Part shown: positions 1-8,104 of the stretch, piece after piece
Position numbering within the stretch: the first letter of the stretch is position 1
Layout: each line of letters begins with the position of its first letter
Source of the DNA: Streptomyces tsukubensis
GTDB lineage: Bacteria > Actinomycetota > Actinomycetes > Streptomycetales > Streptomycetaceae
Direction: 5' to 3'
NCBI RefSeq assembly: GCF_003932715.1
Contig: NZ_CP020700.1
Span: 7,834,501-7,898,500 of the forward strand
DNA length: 64,000 nucleotides
The notes under the pieces: generated by a model
Database searches by the model: none
The model's input: only the letters and a program-made list of their open reading frames with translations
What the model was told of the DNA's origin: nothing
Translations under genes and position numbers: made by a program

Positions 1-1002
1 GAGGGCCCACAGCAGCGACGACTTCCCCGAGCCGTTGCGGCCCATCAGCGCCGTCACCTCGCCCGCCCGCAGCTCCAGAGCGACCTCCCGTACGGCGGGT
101 ACGTTCCGGTGCTTCACCGTCACGCCCCGGGCGGCGAGCACCACCGGGCGGTGGGCCGGGGGAGCGGGCCGGACCGGCGGGGGCACGGCGTCGGCGAGCG
201 CGGTCCGCAGCGGGGCCGCCGCCCGGCGTGCGTCACGGATCGACAGCGGCAGCGGCGACCAGCCCGCCACCCGGCCCAGGTCCACCACCGGCGGTGCCAC
301 ACCCGAATCCCGGAACACCTCGGCGGGCGGCCCCGACACCACCCGACCGTCCCCCGGCAGATGCAGCACCCGGTCCGCGTACTGCACCACCCGCTCCAGC
401 CGGTGCTCGGCGACCAGCACCGTCACCCCCAGATCGTGCACCAGCCGGGTGACGGCCGCGAGCACCTCCTCCGCCGCCGTCGGGTCCAGCGCGGACGTCG
501 GCTCGTCGAGGACGAGGACCCGGGGATGGGCCGTCAGCACCGAACCGATCGCCACCCGCTGCTGCTGCCCGCCCGACAGCTCGTACAGCGGCCGGTGGCG
601 CAGCTCCGCCAGACCCAGCAGGTCGAGGGTCTCCTCCACCCGTTTGCGCATGGTCGCGGGCGGCACCGCCAACTGCTCCATCGCATAGGCCAGCTCCTCC
701 TCGACCGTGTCGGTGACGAAGCCGTCCAGCGGATCCTGGCCCACCACCCCCACCACATCGGCCAGCTCCCGCGGCGGATGGTGCGCGGTGTCCCGGCCGT
801 CGACGACGACCCGGCCGTGCAGCGTGCCGCCGGTGAAATGCGGCACCAGCCCGTTCACGGCCCCCAGCAGAGTCGACTTCCCGACCCCCGTATGCCCGGT
901 GACCAGGCACAGCTCGCCCTCCTCCACCGTCGTACAGACATCGCGCAGTACGGGTCCCGGCGCGCCGTCGTAGACGACGGACACCTCGTCGAAAGTGATC
1001 AC
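1..1002 (-). CDS. ECF transporter ATPase with two fused ABC domains (partial, leaves window at left edge)
   Basis: Cytoplasmic ATPase that powers an energy-coupling-factor vitamin importer. The first ABC domain is complete: Walker A GHTGVGKST near residue 40, signature LSGGQQQR near 140, Walker B VLVLDEPTSALD near 165, switch His in VAEHRLE near 197. A second ABC domain starts near residue 290 and its Walker A, GRNGSGKSS, is cut by the window edge, so this is an EcfA-EcfA' fusion. The GTG start overlaps the stop of the membrane subunit by 4 bases (GTGA), so the two are translationally coupled. The family is well known. Cobalamin as substrate is inferred from the riboswitch at the head of the operon. 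A substrate-binding S subunit is not seen in this window and may lie beyond the left edge. Confidence 0.9.
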   Translation of the reverse strand, partial: MITFDEVSVVYDGAPGPVLRDVCTTVEEGELCLVTGHTGVGKSTLLGAVNGLVPHFTGGTLHGRVVVDGRDTAHHPPRELADVVGVVGQDPLDGFVTDTVEEELAYAMEQLAVPPATMRKRVEETLDLLGLAELRHRPLYELSGGQQQRVAIGSVLTAHPRVLVLDEPTSALDPTAAEEVLAAVTRLVHDLGVTVLVAEHRLERVVQYADRVLHLPGDGRVVSGPPAEVFRDSGVAPPVVDLGRVAGWSPLPLSIRDARRAAAPLRTALADAVPPPVRPAPPAHRPVVLAARGVTVKHRNVPAVREVALELRAGEVTALMGRNGSGKSSLLWAL

Positions 1003-2219
1003 AGGGCGGAGTCCTCGGTACGGCGCGCGACGGCGCGCGGGACGGAAACCTCGGCGTCAACCTCGGCGGAAGCACCGGCGGCGGCGCGGGGCGGAGGACC
1101 GGAGGGTACGGCGGTCGGCGGCGGCGACAGGAACCCGGCGGCCCCGGCGAGCAGGATCGCCACGGCCGGGACCGGCGGCAGGGACGGCCAGCCCAGCGGA
1201 TACAGCGACGCGTTCAGCTCCGCCGCATCGAACCCGGCCCCGCTGAACAGCAGGACGGCCGAGAGCACCCCGCACCCGGCGACCGCCCACTCCGGAAGCC
1301 GCCACGGATCGGGCCGGTAGAGCGTCCGCGTCACCCGCCGGCCGCCCAGCCGCAGCCCGGCCAGACAGAGCAGGGCGCCGAAGGCCAGCGCGGGCAGTCC
1401 CAGCGGTCTCGGGGCCGTCGCGTCGAGCAGACCGTACGCCCCCGCACAGAGACCGCACATGCCCAGCAGCATCAGCGCTCCCGTCAGCCGCCGTGAACGG
1501 CGTGTCGCCGAACCCGCCCGGCCGTAGCCCCGCGAGTCCATCGCCGCCGCCAGCCGCAGCGACCGCTCCAGGGCGTCCTCCAGCACCGGCACCACGATGC
1601 CGCGCAGCGCCCGGAGCCCCTTCGTCCGGCCCGCCCGCAGTCTGCGGGCCCGGTGCACCCGCCGGACGCTCTGCACCAGCTGGGGCGCGACGCTGATGGA
1701 TACGGTGACCGCGACCCCCAGCTCGTACAGCGCACCCGGCAGCACCCGCAGGGCCCGCTTCGGATTGGCCAGCGTGTTCGCCGCCCCGATGCAGCACAGC
1801 ATGCACGCGAGCCGCAGGCCTTCCGTGGCCGCCGACAGCAGTGCCTCCAGCGATACCGGACCGCCGATCTGGATGCCCGCGTACCAGTCGGGCGTCGGGA
1901 TCGTCGGCAGCGAGAACAGGAAGTGGTCGTCCGGGGTGATCCCGGTGCCGAAGACGGCCCGGAACACCACCCTGATCGCGATCACGATCAGCGCCAGATA
2001 CAGGTAGTAGTGGAAGCCCCGGGCCCACGGCGCTTCGGTACGGCGCACGGTGACGACGTAGCCGAGGACGGCCAGGACCAGGAGCAGCAGGAGCGGATTG
2101 TTCGTCCGGCTGACCGCGGTGGCCAGCGCCAGCGCCCAGATCCACCAGGCGACGGGGTGCAGGGTCCTGGGCAGCCTCCGGCCGCCCGGGTCCGGCGCGG
2201 GGCCAGCGGTACGCAACAC
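999..2219 (-). CDS. ECF transporter transmembrane (T) subunit, CbiQ/EcfT family
   Basis: Membrane coupling subunit that links the ATPases to a substrate-binding S subunit. The 406 residues hold several hydrophobic segments (about 25-56, 70-92, 130-150, 165-183) and the two cytoplasmic coupling regions: the basic stretch RVHRARRLRAGR at 187-198 and AAMDSRGYG at 225-233, which matches the EcfT Ala-Arg-Gly-type motif. After the core, extra membrane segments at about 247-265, 277-292 and 310-330 and a Pro/Ala-rich tail make it longer than a minimal EcfT. It starts at GTG 14 bases after the 309-aa surface protein and overlaps the ATPase gene by 4 bases. Substrate is inferred from operon context. 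Confidence 0.9.
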   Translation of the reverse strand: MLRTAGPAPDPGGRRLPRTLHPVAWWIWALALATAVSRTNNPLLLLLVLAVLGYVVTVRRTEAPWARGFHYYLYLALIVIAIRVVFRAVFGTGITPDDHFLFSLPTIPTPDWYAGIQIGGPVSLEALLSAATEGLRLACMLCCIGAANTLANPKRALRVLPGALYELGVAVTVSISVAPQLVQSVRRVHRARRLRAGRTKGLRALRGIVVPVLEDALERSLRLAAAMDSRGYGRAGSATRRSRRLTGALMLLGMCGLCAGAYGLLDATAPRPLGLPALAFGALLCLAGLRLGGRRVTRTLYRPDPWRLPEWAVAGCGVLSAVLLFSGAGFDAAELNASLYPLGWPSLPPVPAVAILLAGAAGFLSPPPTAVPSGPPPRAAAGASAEVDAEVSVPRAVARRTEDSAL

Positions 2220-2233
2220 GCGGGCGGCTCCGT

Positions 2234-3163
2234 CTAATCCGTACGACGGCGGCGGCGCACCGTGACCACGGCCGCCCCGCCGAGGACCACGACCAGCCCC
2301 ACCGTCGCGATGACCGGCAGCGCCGACCCCGAATCGTGGTGGACGTCGGTGGCCGGGGCCGCGTCCACGACCTTCGGCGCCCCGCTCGCCGCGGCCACCG
2401 CCCCCGGCACCGAGGCGGCGGGCGACGGAGCAGCGGTGGACGGCGACGGCGACGGGGCGGCGCTCGTCGGCGCGCTACCGGACGGTGCGGACGGCGCGGT
2501 GGACGGTGTGGTGGCAGGGGAGGGGGCCGCGGGCGCAGTGGTACGCACCGGTGCCGGGCCGGTGTCCGTGCCCGGCGGTACCGAGGGGGCCTTCCCGCTG
2601 GGCGCGGGCGCGCCGCCCACCGGCCGGGTGTTGTGCGCCCGCAGCTGATCGGGGGTGACCTTCGGCCGTCCCTTGGTGCCGCCGATGTCCGTCCCGCCGA
2701 AGATCCACAGGTCGACGCTGCCGGGCTTCGGCTTGTAGAGCATGGCGCCGAGGGTGCTGTACTCCCAGGTGTTCTCGCCCGGATCGGCGTGCCAGTACGA
2801 CCAGTAGGCGGAGGCCGGGGGAGTGAGGACGCAGTCCTCCTGGTCCGGCGGCGGGAACATCTTCCCGCCCCGGTGCCCGCTGTAGCCGATGCGGCAGATG
2901 AACGCCGGGCCGTCGTGGCCCGTACCGGCGGTCCGCCAGCCGCCCTGGTTCAACAGCTCGTAGCCGGTGGTCGGAGTCGTACCGCACGAGCGGTAGACCG
3001 GCCCGCCCCAGCGGCTGAAGTCGACCGCGAGCACCGCACCGGACGAGGTGGTGCAGCGGCCCATCGGCTGCGGATCGGCCGCGGCCGGGGACACCGAGGC
3101 CCCCAGCGCGGCGGCCGTCAGCCCGAGCGCGGCGGCCGCGCGGGCGAACCGTGCCAGGGTCAT
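2234..3163 (-). CDS. Secreted, membrane-anchored DUF4430-like surface protein of the putative cobalamin uptake operon
   Basis: 309 residues: signal peptide ending near the AAAD at about 28-31, a beta-rich domain to about 175, an Ala/Pro/Ser/Thr-rich stalk (about 180-270), then one hydrophobic helix (about 281-300) and a basic tail RRRRR, consistent with an extracellular protein tethered to the membrane. The domain contains GYELLNQGG, GPAFICRIG and YWSYWHADPGENTWEYS followed by KPKPGSVDLWIF. The same block occurs in the 928-aa neighbour, so they are paralogous there. It resembles the small beta domain of transcobalamin-type proteins (DUF4430). Its ATG overlaps the neighbour's TGA by one base. 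A role in capturing cobalamin for the ECF importer is inference from context. Confidence 0.75.
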   Translation of the reverse strand: MTLARFARAAAALGLTAAALGASVSPAAADPQPMGRCTTSSGAVLAVDFSRWGGPVYRSCGTTPTTGYELLNQGGWRTAGTGHDGPAFICRIGYSGHRGGKMFPPPDQEDCVLTPPASAYWSYWHADPGENTWEYSTLGAMLYKPKPGSVDLWIFGGTDIGGTKGRPKVTPDQLRAHNTRPVGGAPAPSGKAPSVPPGTDTGPAPVRTTAPAAPSPATTPSTAPSAPSGSAPTSAAPSPSPSTAAPSPAASVPGAVAAASGAPKVVDAAPATDVHHDSGSALPVIATVGLVVVLGGAAVVTVRRRRRTD

Positions 3164-5949
3164 CAGCGGCTCCCCGCGGACGTCCGGCGGCGGGCGGCGA
3201 CGACCGCGGCCGCACCGACTGCCAGCAGGGCGGCCGCGAGACCGGCCAACGGCATGGCGTCCGTACCGGTCGACGCCAGCCGGCCCCCGCCGGAACCTCC
3301 GGAGCCCGTGGTGCCTCCGGAGCTGTCTCCCCCTCCGGAGCTCTCACCCGGGGTGACGATCTGCGGCGGGGCGCCGCCGTCCGGATCGTGGCCCGGTCCG
3401 GGATCCGGCTGCGGGGAGGTGCCCGCCAGGCTCCGCTTCAGCACCGCGAACGACACGGTGGTCGAACCGCCGACCGCCTGCGCCGACGCCCTGACGTCCG
3501 AACCGGGCTCCTCCACGGCGACGTCGAACCCGCCGTCGGTGTTCTGCCGGCCCGCCAGGAACACCTGCGCACGGGCGATCCGGTCGCGGTACTCCGGCTC
3601 GTCGAGCGCGAGCCCCTGAATCGCCAGCGCCGCCGAGTTGACCGAGTTCCCGGACGCGCCCGGGAAGCCGCCGTCGGCGAGCTGCCTGCCCGCAAGCCAC
3701 TTCAGGGCGCGCGCCACGGCGGCGTCGGCCTTCTCGCCGCCCACCAGGTGAAGCGCCATGGCGGCCATCGCCGTGGAGTCCACTTCCTGGTCCGAGGAGT
3801 TCCTCACCGGGATCACGCTCGGGAAGGCGCCGGACGGCCACTGGAGGGAGAGGAGATAGTCCACCGGGGCGGCGGCCGCTTCCCGCTCACCCGCCCGCAC
3901 CTGCGCGATGATCCCCAGCGACTGGCCGAACACCGACCTGGCGTTGCGGTAGTTGCCCTTCGCATCGCAGCCCTGACCGGCTGCGGCGCAGGTCTCCTTC
4001 GCCAGCGCGGCGATCAGATCAAGGCCGCCGAAGTCCCGGGGGTCGCGGCCGACCGTCTGCGCGAGGAGCGCCGCCTTCCCGATGGAACCGCCCGAGGCGT
4101 GTTTGGTGCCCGTCAGGGTCCAGCTGTGGAGGGTGCGGCCCTCGCCGTCCTTGCCGCCCTGGTCGAGGAAGTCCACGATCCCGCGGAGCTTGGCGTTGTC
4201 GTGCCCGGTGGCGGCGAGCGCGAAGGCACCGTCGATGGTCAGTCCGAAGTCGGCCCGCTGTGTGCCCGGTACGGGGTAGTAGCGGCCGCGGACCAGCTGC
4301 TTCGGGGCGGTGAGATAGGCCACGCCCTTCTTCAGGTCGGGGCCCTTGCCGGGACCGGGACCGGGACCGCCGGGGTCCGGGCCGCCCGGCTCGGCCGGGT
4401 TCTCCGGATCCGCCGGGATCACCTTGGCGACCAGGTTCAGCAGATCGGTGCCGGCGCCCGCCAGCGCGGCCGGTTCGGTGGGGTAGAGATGCGGTTCCAG
4501 GGCGAGTTCGTCGGAGCTGAAACCACCCAGCGGGAACTGCCGCCCGGCCAGCCAGGCCACGCCCTTGTCCGCGCGTGCCTTGTCGCCCGTCGCCCGCAGC
4601 ACCTGCGCGGCGAGGGCCGTGGTGGTGACATCGGCGGCATTGGTGCTGTCGGTGTAGCCGGGGAGGGAACCGTCCGCCCGCTGCTGCCCCTTGAGCTCCT
4701 CCAGGGTCTCGGCCAGGGCCCCGTCGAAGCCGCCCGCCGCATGCAGCGCCAGGGCGATCCACGCGGTCGCGGCCGGTTCGCCGTCGCAGTACTGGCCGGG
4801 CGGGTTCAGCATGCTGCCGTGACCGCCGCCGGGGCAGTCCAGCCGGGTCAGCCGGGCGACCGCCGACTCCGGCGGCTCCACACCCGCACGGACCAGGGCC
4901 AGCACCGCCATCGCCTGTGCCTCGGTGGTCCCGGCCCCGCGGAAGTCGCCCGCGGCCGAACAGCCCTCCTGCGGCGCTCCGGGCGCGGGCTCGGGGCAGA
5001 CCGCCGCCAGCAGACCGCCGATCAGATCGTGGCCGCCGAAGTCCCGCGGATCCTTCCCGACGATCTTCGCCAGGAGTGCGAGCCGGGCCGCGGCCTCCGT
5101 GTTCGGCGGCTGGTCGGCGCCTTGCGGATAGGCATAGGCGGTGGTACGGCCCCGGAGGTACGCCGAGACCCGGTCCAGGACCGCGCTCCTGCCCACCGAA
5201 GCCGCCAGGGCATAGGCCGCCTTGACGGTCAGCAGGTCACTGGGCTCGCCCGGGGAGGTCTCCACCCGCTCGCCCCCGGTCAGCCGCTGCTGCACCCAGC
5301 CGCCCGCCGCCCGGGTGCGGATCTCCGCCGGGCCGGCACCCGCCCGGATCTGGTCCGGGCTGAACGACGGCTTCGCGCCACCGCCGCCCCCGACCTCCGT
5401 GGCACCGAACACCCAGGCGTCCACATCGCCCGGCCTCAGCTTCCGGGACATCGCCCCCAGACTGCTGTAGCGCCAGTCCTTGGTGCCCTTCGCCGCCACC
5501 CAGTACGACCAGTAGGCGTCCGCGCCCGGGGTGTCCTTGCACTTCTCCCGGTCCGGCGTCGGATACTGCTTGCCGTCCGGGGCCGCGGGGTGACCGATCC
5601 GGCAGATGAACGCGGGACCGTCGTGCTCGGTGCCCGTCGTGCTGAACCCGCCGGTCTTCAGCAGTTCGTACCCCGTCGTCGGAGTCGGGTCGCAGCCGCG
5701 GACCACGGACCCGTCGAACGCGCCGAAGTCGACCGCGACGATCGCGCCCTTCGACGGAGTGCACTTCTCCGGCGCGTCGGCGGCCGCGGGCGGAGCGGCG
5801 GCGTACAGCCCGCCCGAGCAGAGCACCAGCAGCGCCACCGCCCCGGCCGCCCAGGAGCCCGGGCTCCACCACCGGCCGCCGCGCCCGTCTGTCCCTCGGG
5901 TCCCTCGGTTCGTCCCCACCCCGGCCCCTCGTGTCGTCCGCGCGGGCAC
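3163..5949 (-). CDS. Large cell-wall protein: DUF4430-like domain plus two squalene-cyclase-type alpha/alpha-barrel halves, LAxTG sorting signal
   Basis: 928 residues: N-terminal hydrophobic signal (about 30-52), DUF4430-like beta domain (about 58-190) sharing the GYELL, FICRIG and YWSYW blocks with the 309-aa protein, then two prenyltransferase/squalene-oxidase repeat regions (about 200-530 and 560-850) joined by a Pro/Gly-rich linker. The halves are duplicated: each carries a version of KIVGKDPRDFGGHDLI / QTVGRDPRDFGGLDLI. The C terminus has LASTG, a hydrophobic helix and Arg residues, the LAxTG signal used by class E sortases of Streptomyces. This barrel-plus-beta-domain make-up is that of intrinsic factor and transcobalamin. 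It is the first gene after the leftward B12 riboswitch. GTG start; a second GTG 10 codons in is possible. Ligand binding is inferred. Confidence 0.8.
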   Translation of the reverse strand: MPARTTRGAGVGTNRGTRGTDGRGGRWWSPGSWAAGAVALLVLCSGGLYAAAPPAAADAPEKCTPSKGAIVAVDFGAFDGSVVRGCDPTPTTGYELLKTGGFSTTGTEHDGPAFICRIGHPAAPDGKQYPTPDREKCKDTPGADAYWSYWVAAKGTKDWRYSSLGAMSRKLRPGDVDAWVFGATEVGGGGGAKPSFSPDQIRAGAGPAEIRTRAAGGWVQQRLTGGERVETSPGEPSDLLTVKAAYALAASVGRSAVLDRVSAYLRGRTTAYAYPQGADQPPNTEAAARLALLAKIVGKDPRDFGGHDLIGGLLAAVCPEPAPGAPQEGCSAAGDFRGAGTTEAQAMAVLALVRAGVEPPESAVARLTRLDCPGGGHGSMLNPPGQYCDGEPAATAWIALALHAAGGFDGALAETLEELKGQQRADGSLPGYTDSTNAADVTTTALAAQVLRATGDKARADKGVAWLAGRQFPLGGFSSDELALEPHLYPTEPAALAGAGTDLLNLVAKVIPADPENPAEPGGPDPGGPGPGPGKGPDLKKGVAYLTAPKQLVRGRYYPVPGTQRADFGLTIDGAFALAATGHDNAKLRGIVDFLDQGGKDGEGRTLHSWTLTGTKHASGGSIGKAALLAQTVGRDPRDFGGLDLIAALAKETCAAAGQGCDAKGNYRNARSVFGQSLGIIAQVRAGEREAAAAPVDYLLSLQWPSGAFPSVIPVRNSSDQEVDSTAMAAMALHLVGGEKADAAVARALKWLAGRQLADGGFPGASGNSVNSAALAIQGLALDEPEYRDRIARAQVFLAGRQNTDGGFDVAVEEPGSDVRASAQAVGGSTTVSFAVLKRSLAGTSPQPDPGPGHDPDGGAPPQIVTPGESSGGGDSSGGTTGSGGSGGGRLASTGTDAMPLAGLAAALLAVGAAAVVAARRRTSAGSR

Positions 5950-6049
5950 GGCACGTGGCGGGACGGCCCCGCACGGCCGGAATGAGTCACTCCGCCGGAG
6001 GCCGGTCGACCACGCCGTAGTCCGCGACGGCGTTTCTCGCTGAATCGAG

Positions 6050-6185
6050 CACCCATCCCAGGCAGTCCGGCTCGTCCGCCGCCCGGCGGACTCACGGTTG
6101 CGGGTCAGCGCCGGATTTCCACCGGCTTCCCCTGGTCATGAGCATGTATCAGCCGGATTGGAACATGTGGCCGAAGGGGGCGTCA
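6050..6185 (-). promoter_or_regulatory. Cobalamin (B12) riboswitch, leftward
   Basis: Read on the minus strand this region contains the hallmark core GGGGAAGCCGGTGGAAATCC followed by GGCGCTGACCCGCAACCGTG, then a GC-rich arm and a B12-box-like GAGCCGGACTGCCTGG (complement of about 6058-6073). This is the conserved AdoCbl riboswitch pattern. It lies about 100 bases before the start of the 928-aa surface protein, so B12 is expected to repress that gene and the ECF genes behind it. The outer limits are approximate because the P1 and peripheral helices were not folded computationally. Confidence 0.88.
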
Positions 6186-6224
6186 AGGTGACCTGAATCC
6201 CACCGCCCGGCCGTGCCGCCCGGT

Positions 6225-6385
6225 GAATCCGGCACGGTGGCGCGGCAGTTGCACCTCCGGTACCGTCCAGGGCTGTCACATGGGGGAATCCGGTGCGAAT
6301 CCGGAACTGACGCGCAACGGTGTGGGACGGCGGAAGCCGTGCCGAGTCCGAATGCCCATGCGGCGAGCACCACCCAGGAAGCCGT
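6225..6385 (+). promoter_or_regulatory. Cobalamin (B12) riboswitch, rightward
   Basis: The plus strand shows GGGGAATCCGGTGCGAATCC, GGAACTGACGCGCAACGGTG and a 3' box AGTCCGAATGCCCATGCGG at about 6343-6362, the same ordered core as the leftward element. It precedes the secreted barrel protein that starts at 6492. A GC-rich stem (CCGGGC at 6436-6441 with GCCCGG at 6456-6461) lies between the aptamer and the ribosome-binding site (AGGAG at 6479-6483) and could be part of the expression platform. Boundaries are approximate. Confidence 0.88.
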
Positions 6386-6491
6386 TACCTCGCGTTCGGA
6401 CGGCGGCCCAGCGGCCCCCACGGCCCCGGTGAGCCCCGGGCCCGGCGGACGGTGCGCCCGGCCGGTGTCCCCCATCACAGGAGCAGGCCAC

Positions 6492-7922
6492 ATGCCCCGT
6501 AGCGCAACCACCGCACCGATGCCCCGCGCCGCACTGCGCGCACTGGTCGCCACCACTGCCGCGGCCGCCGCACTCGCCGCCGCGACACTCCCCGCCACGG
6601 CGACCTCCACCCCCGCCCAGATAGCCACCTCCAAGACCAACGGCGTCGCCTATCTGAAGACCCTCCAGGCCGCCGACGGCTCCTACGCGGGCTCCGGGCT
6701 CTCCAGCGAGTGGGCGTTCAGCGCCTTCGCCGCCGCCGGTACGGCCGTCGTGGACGTCGCACCGGGCGGCGACGCCACCAAGAACGCCCGGACCGTCTAC
6801 CGCAACCTCCTCTCCACCGCCGCCTGGCCGTCCGCGACCCCCGTCGTCACCGACTATGAACGCGGCACCCTCAACGCCTACGCCGCCGGAATCGACCCGG
6901 CCCGGGTCTCCGCCTCCCGCAACCTCATCGCCGACGTCTACGGCTACTGGCAGACCGCCGAGGCCGGATACTTCGGCAACAGCGCCAACTACAACGGCAC
7001 CGTCTTCGCGGGCCTGGCGCTCGCCGGTGCCAGAACCCAGACCGGCGGACAGCGCGTACCGCAGGCCCTGCTCGACGCGATCGTCACCCGGATCCGCGCC
7101 AACCAGCACACCGACGGCGGCTGGGACTACCAGAAGGCCGAAGGCGACCCCGTCCGGCTGGCCGCCCCCGGCGACGTCGACATGACCGGCGCCTCGATGG
7201 CCGCGCTCTGCGCCGCCGGGGTGCCCGCCACCGACCCCGATATCGTCCAGGCCCGTACCTTCCTGAAGACCAAGCTGGTCAACGCCTCCGGCGCCTTCAC
7301 CGCCATGTACGGCATCAACTCCAGCTCCAACGGCTGGGCCGTCTCCGGCCTCAACGCCTGCGGCATCAACCCCCAGACCGGCGACTTCCTCACCCCCGCC
7401 GGAAAGACCCCCGTCGACTTCCTCATCGCCCAGCAGTTCAACCCCGGCGGCGGCTTCCGCTACAAGCCCTCCGACGGCAGCCCCTCCGCCTACTCCTCCA
7501 CCGACGCCCTGAGGGCCGTCGCGGGCGGCGGCTTCACCGCCGCCCCGCCGCTCCCCACCGGCGGCGCCTCCCGCTGGGTCGCCCAGAGCACCTTCACCTC
7601 CGGGACCGCCACCGAACTCGCCCTCACCGTCGACGACGGTACGGGAGCGCTCAAGGTCTGCTCGGTCGCCTTCACACCCACCGGCACCACGACCACCCTC
7701 GGGGCCGTCCTGGACGCGGCAGCCGGCGCCGCGACCCCGGCGGGCTGCGTCACCTCGGTGACCCCGTCCTCCGGCACCGGCACCATCACCGCCGTCAACG
7801 GCACGGCCAACAGCGGAAGCAGCACCTGGAAGGCGAGCGTCGACGGATCCGCCTTCACCGCGGCCGCCCGCGACCGGGTCATCGGCATCGGCGACACGAT
7901 CGCCCTGCGCTACGGCTCCTGA
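6492..7922 (+). CDS. Secreted transcobalamin/intrinsic-factor-like protein (alpha/alpha barrel plus DUF4430-like beta domain)
   Basis: 476 residues beginning MPRSATTAP, with a secretion signal ending at ATLPATATS near residue 38. Residues about 45-340 form squalene-cyclase/prenyltransferase-type repeats (for example NGVAYLKTLQAADGSYAGSG, HTDGGWDY, NPGGGFRY). Residues about 355-476 form a beta domain ending in TWKASVDGSAFTAAARDRVI and GIGDTIALRYGS, matching the DUF4430 pattern with the closing GDxI. Barrel followed by this beta domain is the layout of animal intrinsic factor and transcobalamin. No membrane anchor is visible, so it may be released or held by the anchored neighbours. The start at 6492 follows AGGAG and the riboswitch leader; longer readings would run through the aptamer. 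Cobalamin binding is inferred from architecture plus riboswitch. Confidence 0.82.
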   Translation: MPRSATTAPMPRAALRALVATTAAAAALAAATLPATATSTPAQIATSKTNGVAYLKTLQAADGSYAGSGLSSEWAFSAFAAAGTAVVDVAPGGDATKNARTVYRNLLSTAAWPSATPVVTDYERGTLNAYAAGIDPARVSASRNLIADVYGYWQTAEAGYFGNSANYNGTVFAGLALAGARTQTGGQRVPQALLDAIVTRIRANQHTDGGWDYQKAEGDPVRLAAPGDVDMTGASMAALCAAGVPATDPDIVQARTFLKTKLVNASGAFTAMYGINSSSNGWAVSGLNACGINPQTGDFLTPAGKTPVDFLIAQQFNPGGGFRYKPSDGSPSAYSSTDALRAVAGGGFTAAPPLPTGGASRWVAQSTFTSGTATELALTVDDGTGALKVCSVAFTPTGTTTTLGAVLDAAAGAATPAGCVTSVTPSSGTGTITAVNGTANSGSSTWKASVDGSAFTAAARDRVIGIGDTIALRYGS

Positions 7923-7930
7923 TCCGGAGC

Positions 7931-7968
7931 GGGTACGGGACGGGGCCGGCCGGCCCCGTCCCGTACCC
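7931..7968 (+). terminator. Perfect 19-bp inverted repeat after the barrel-protein gene
   Basis: GGGTACGGGACGGGGCCGG (7931-7949) is followed directly by its exact reverse complement (7950-7968), 8 bases after the stop codon at 7922. The stem lacks a T-run, which is usual for Streptomyces terminators. It separates the riboswitch-controlled gene from the kinase gene downstream. Confidence 0.85.
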
Positions 7969-8104
7969 CCCGATCTCCGTACCCCTGCCGCTCCACCGCC
8001 CCTTCCCGGACACGGCACGCCCACCGGCCCGTACACACCGTCGGGCCACCCCGCCATACTGGACCTCCGGGGAGCGGAAAGACCGACGGGGGCGACGGAA
8101 GGCA

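Noticed and set aside
3151..5985. Long open frame on the plus strand opposite the 928-aa surface protein
   Set aside because: Its translation is Arg/Pro/Gly-rich without domains or signal, whereas the minus-strand frame has a signal peptide, repeated barrel motifs and an LAxTG tail. Long antisense frames are expected at this GC content.
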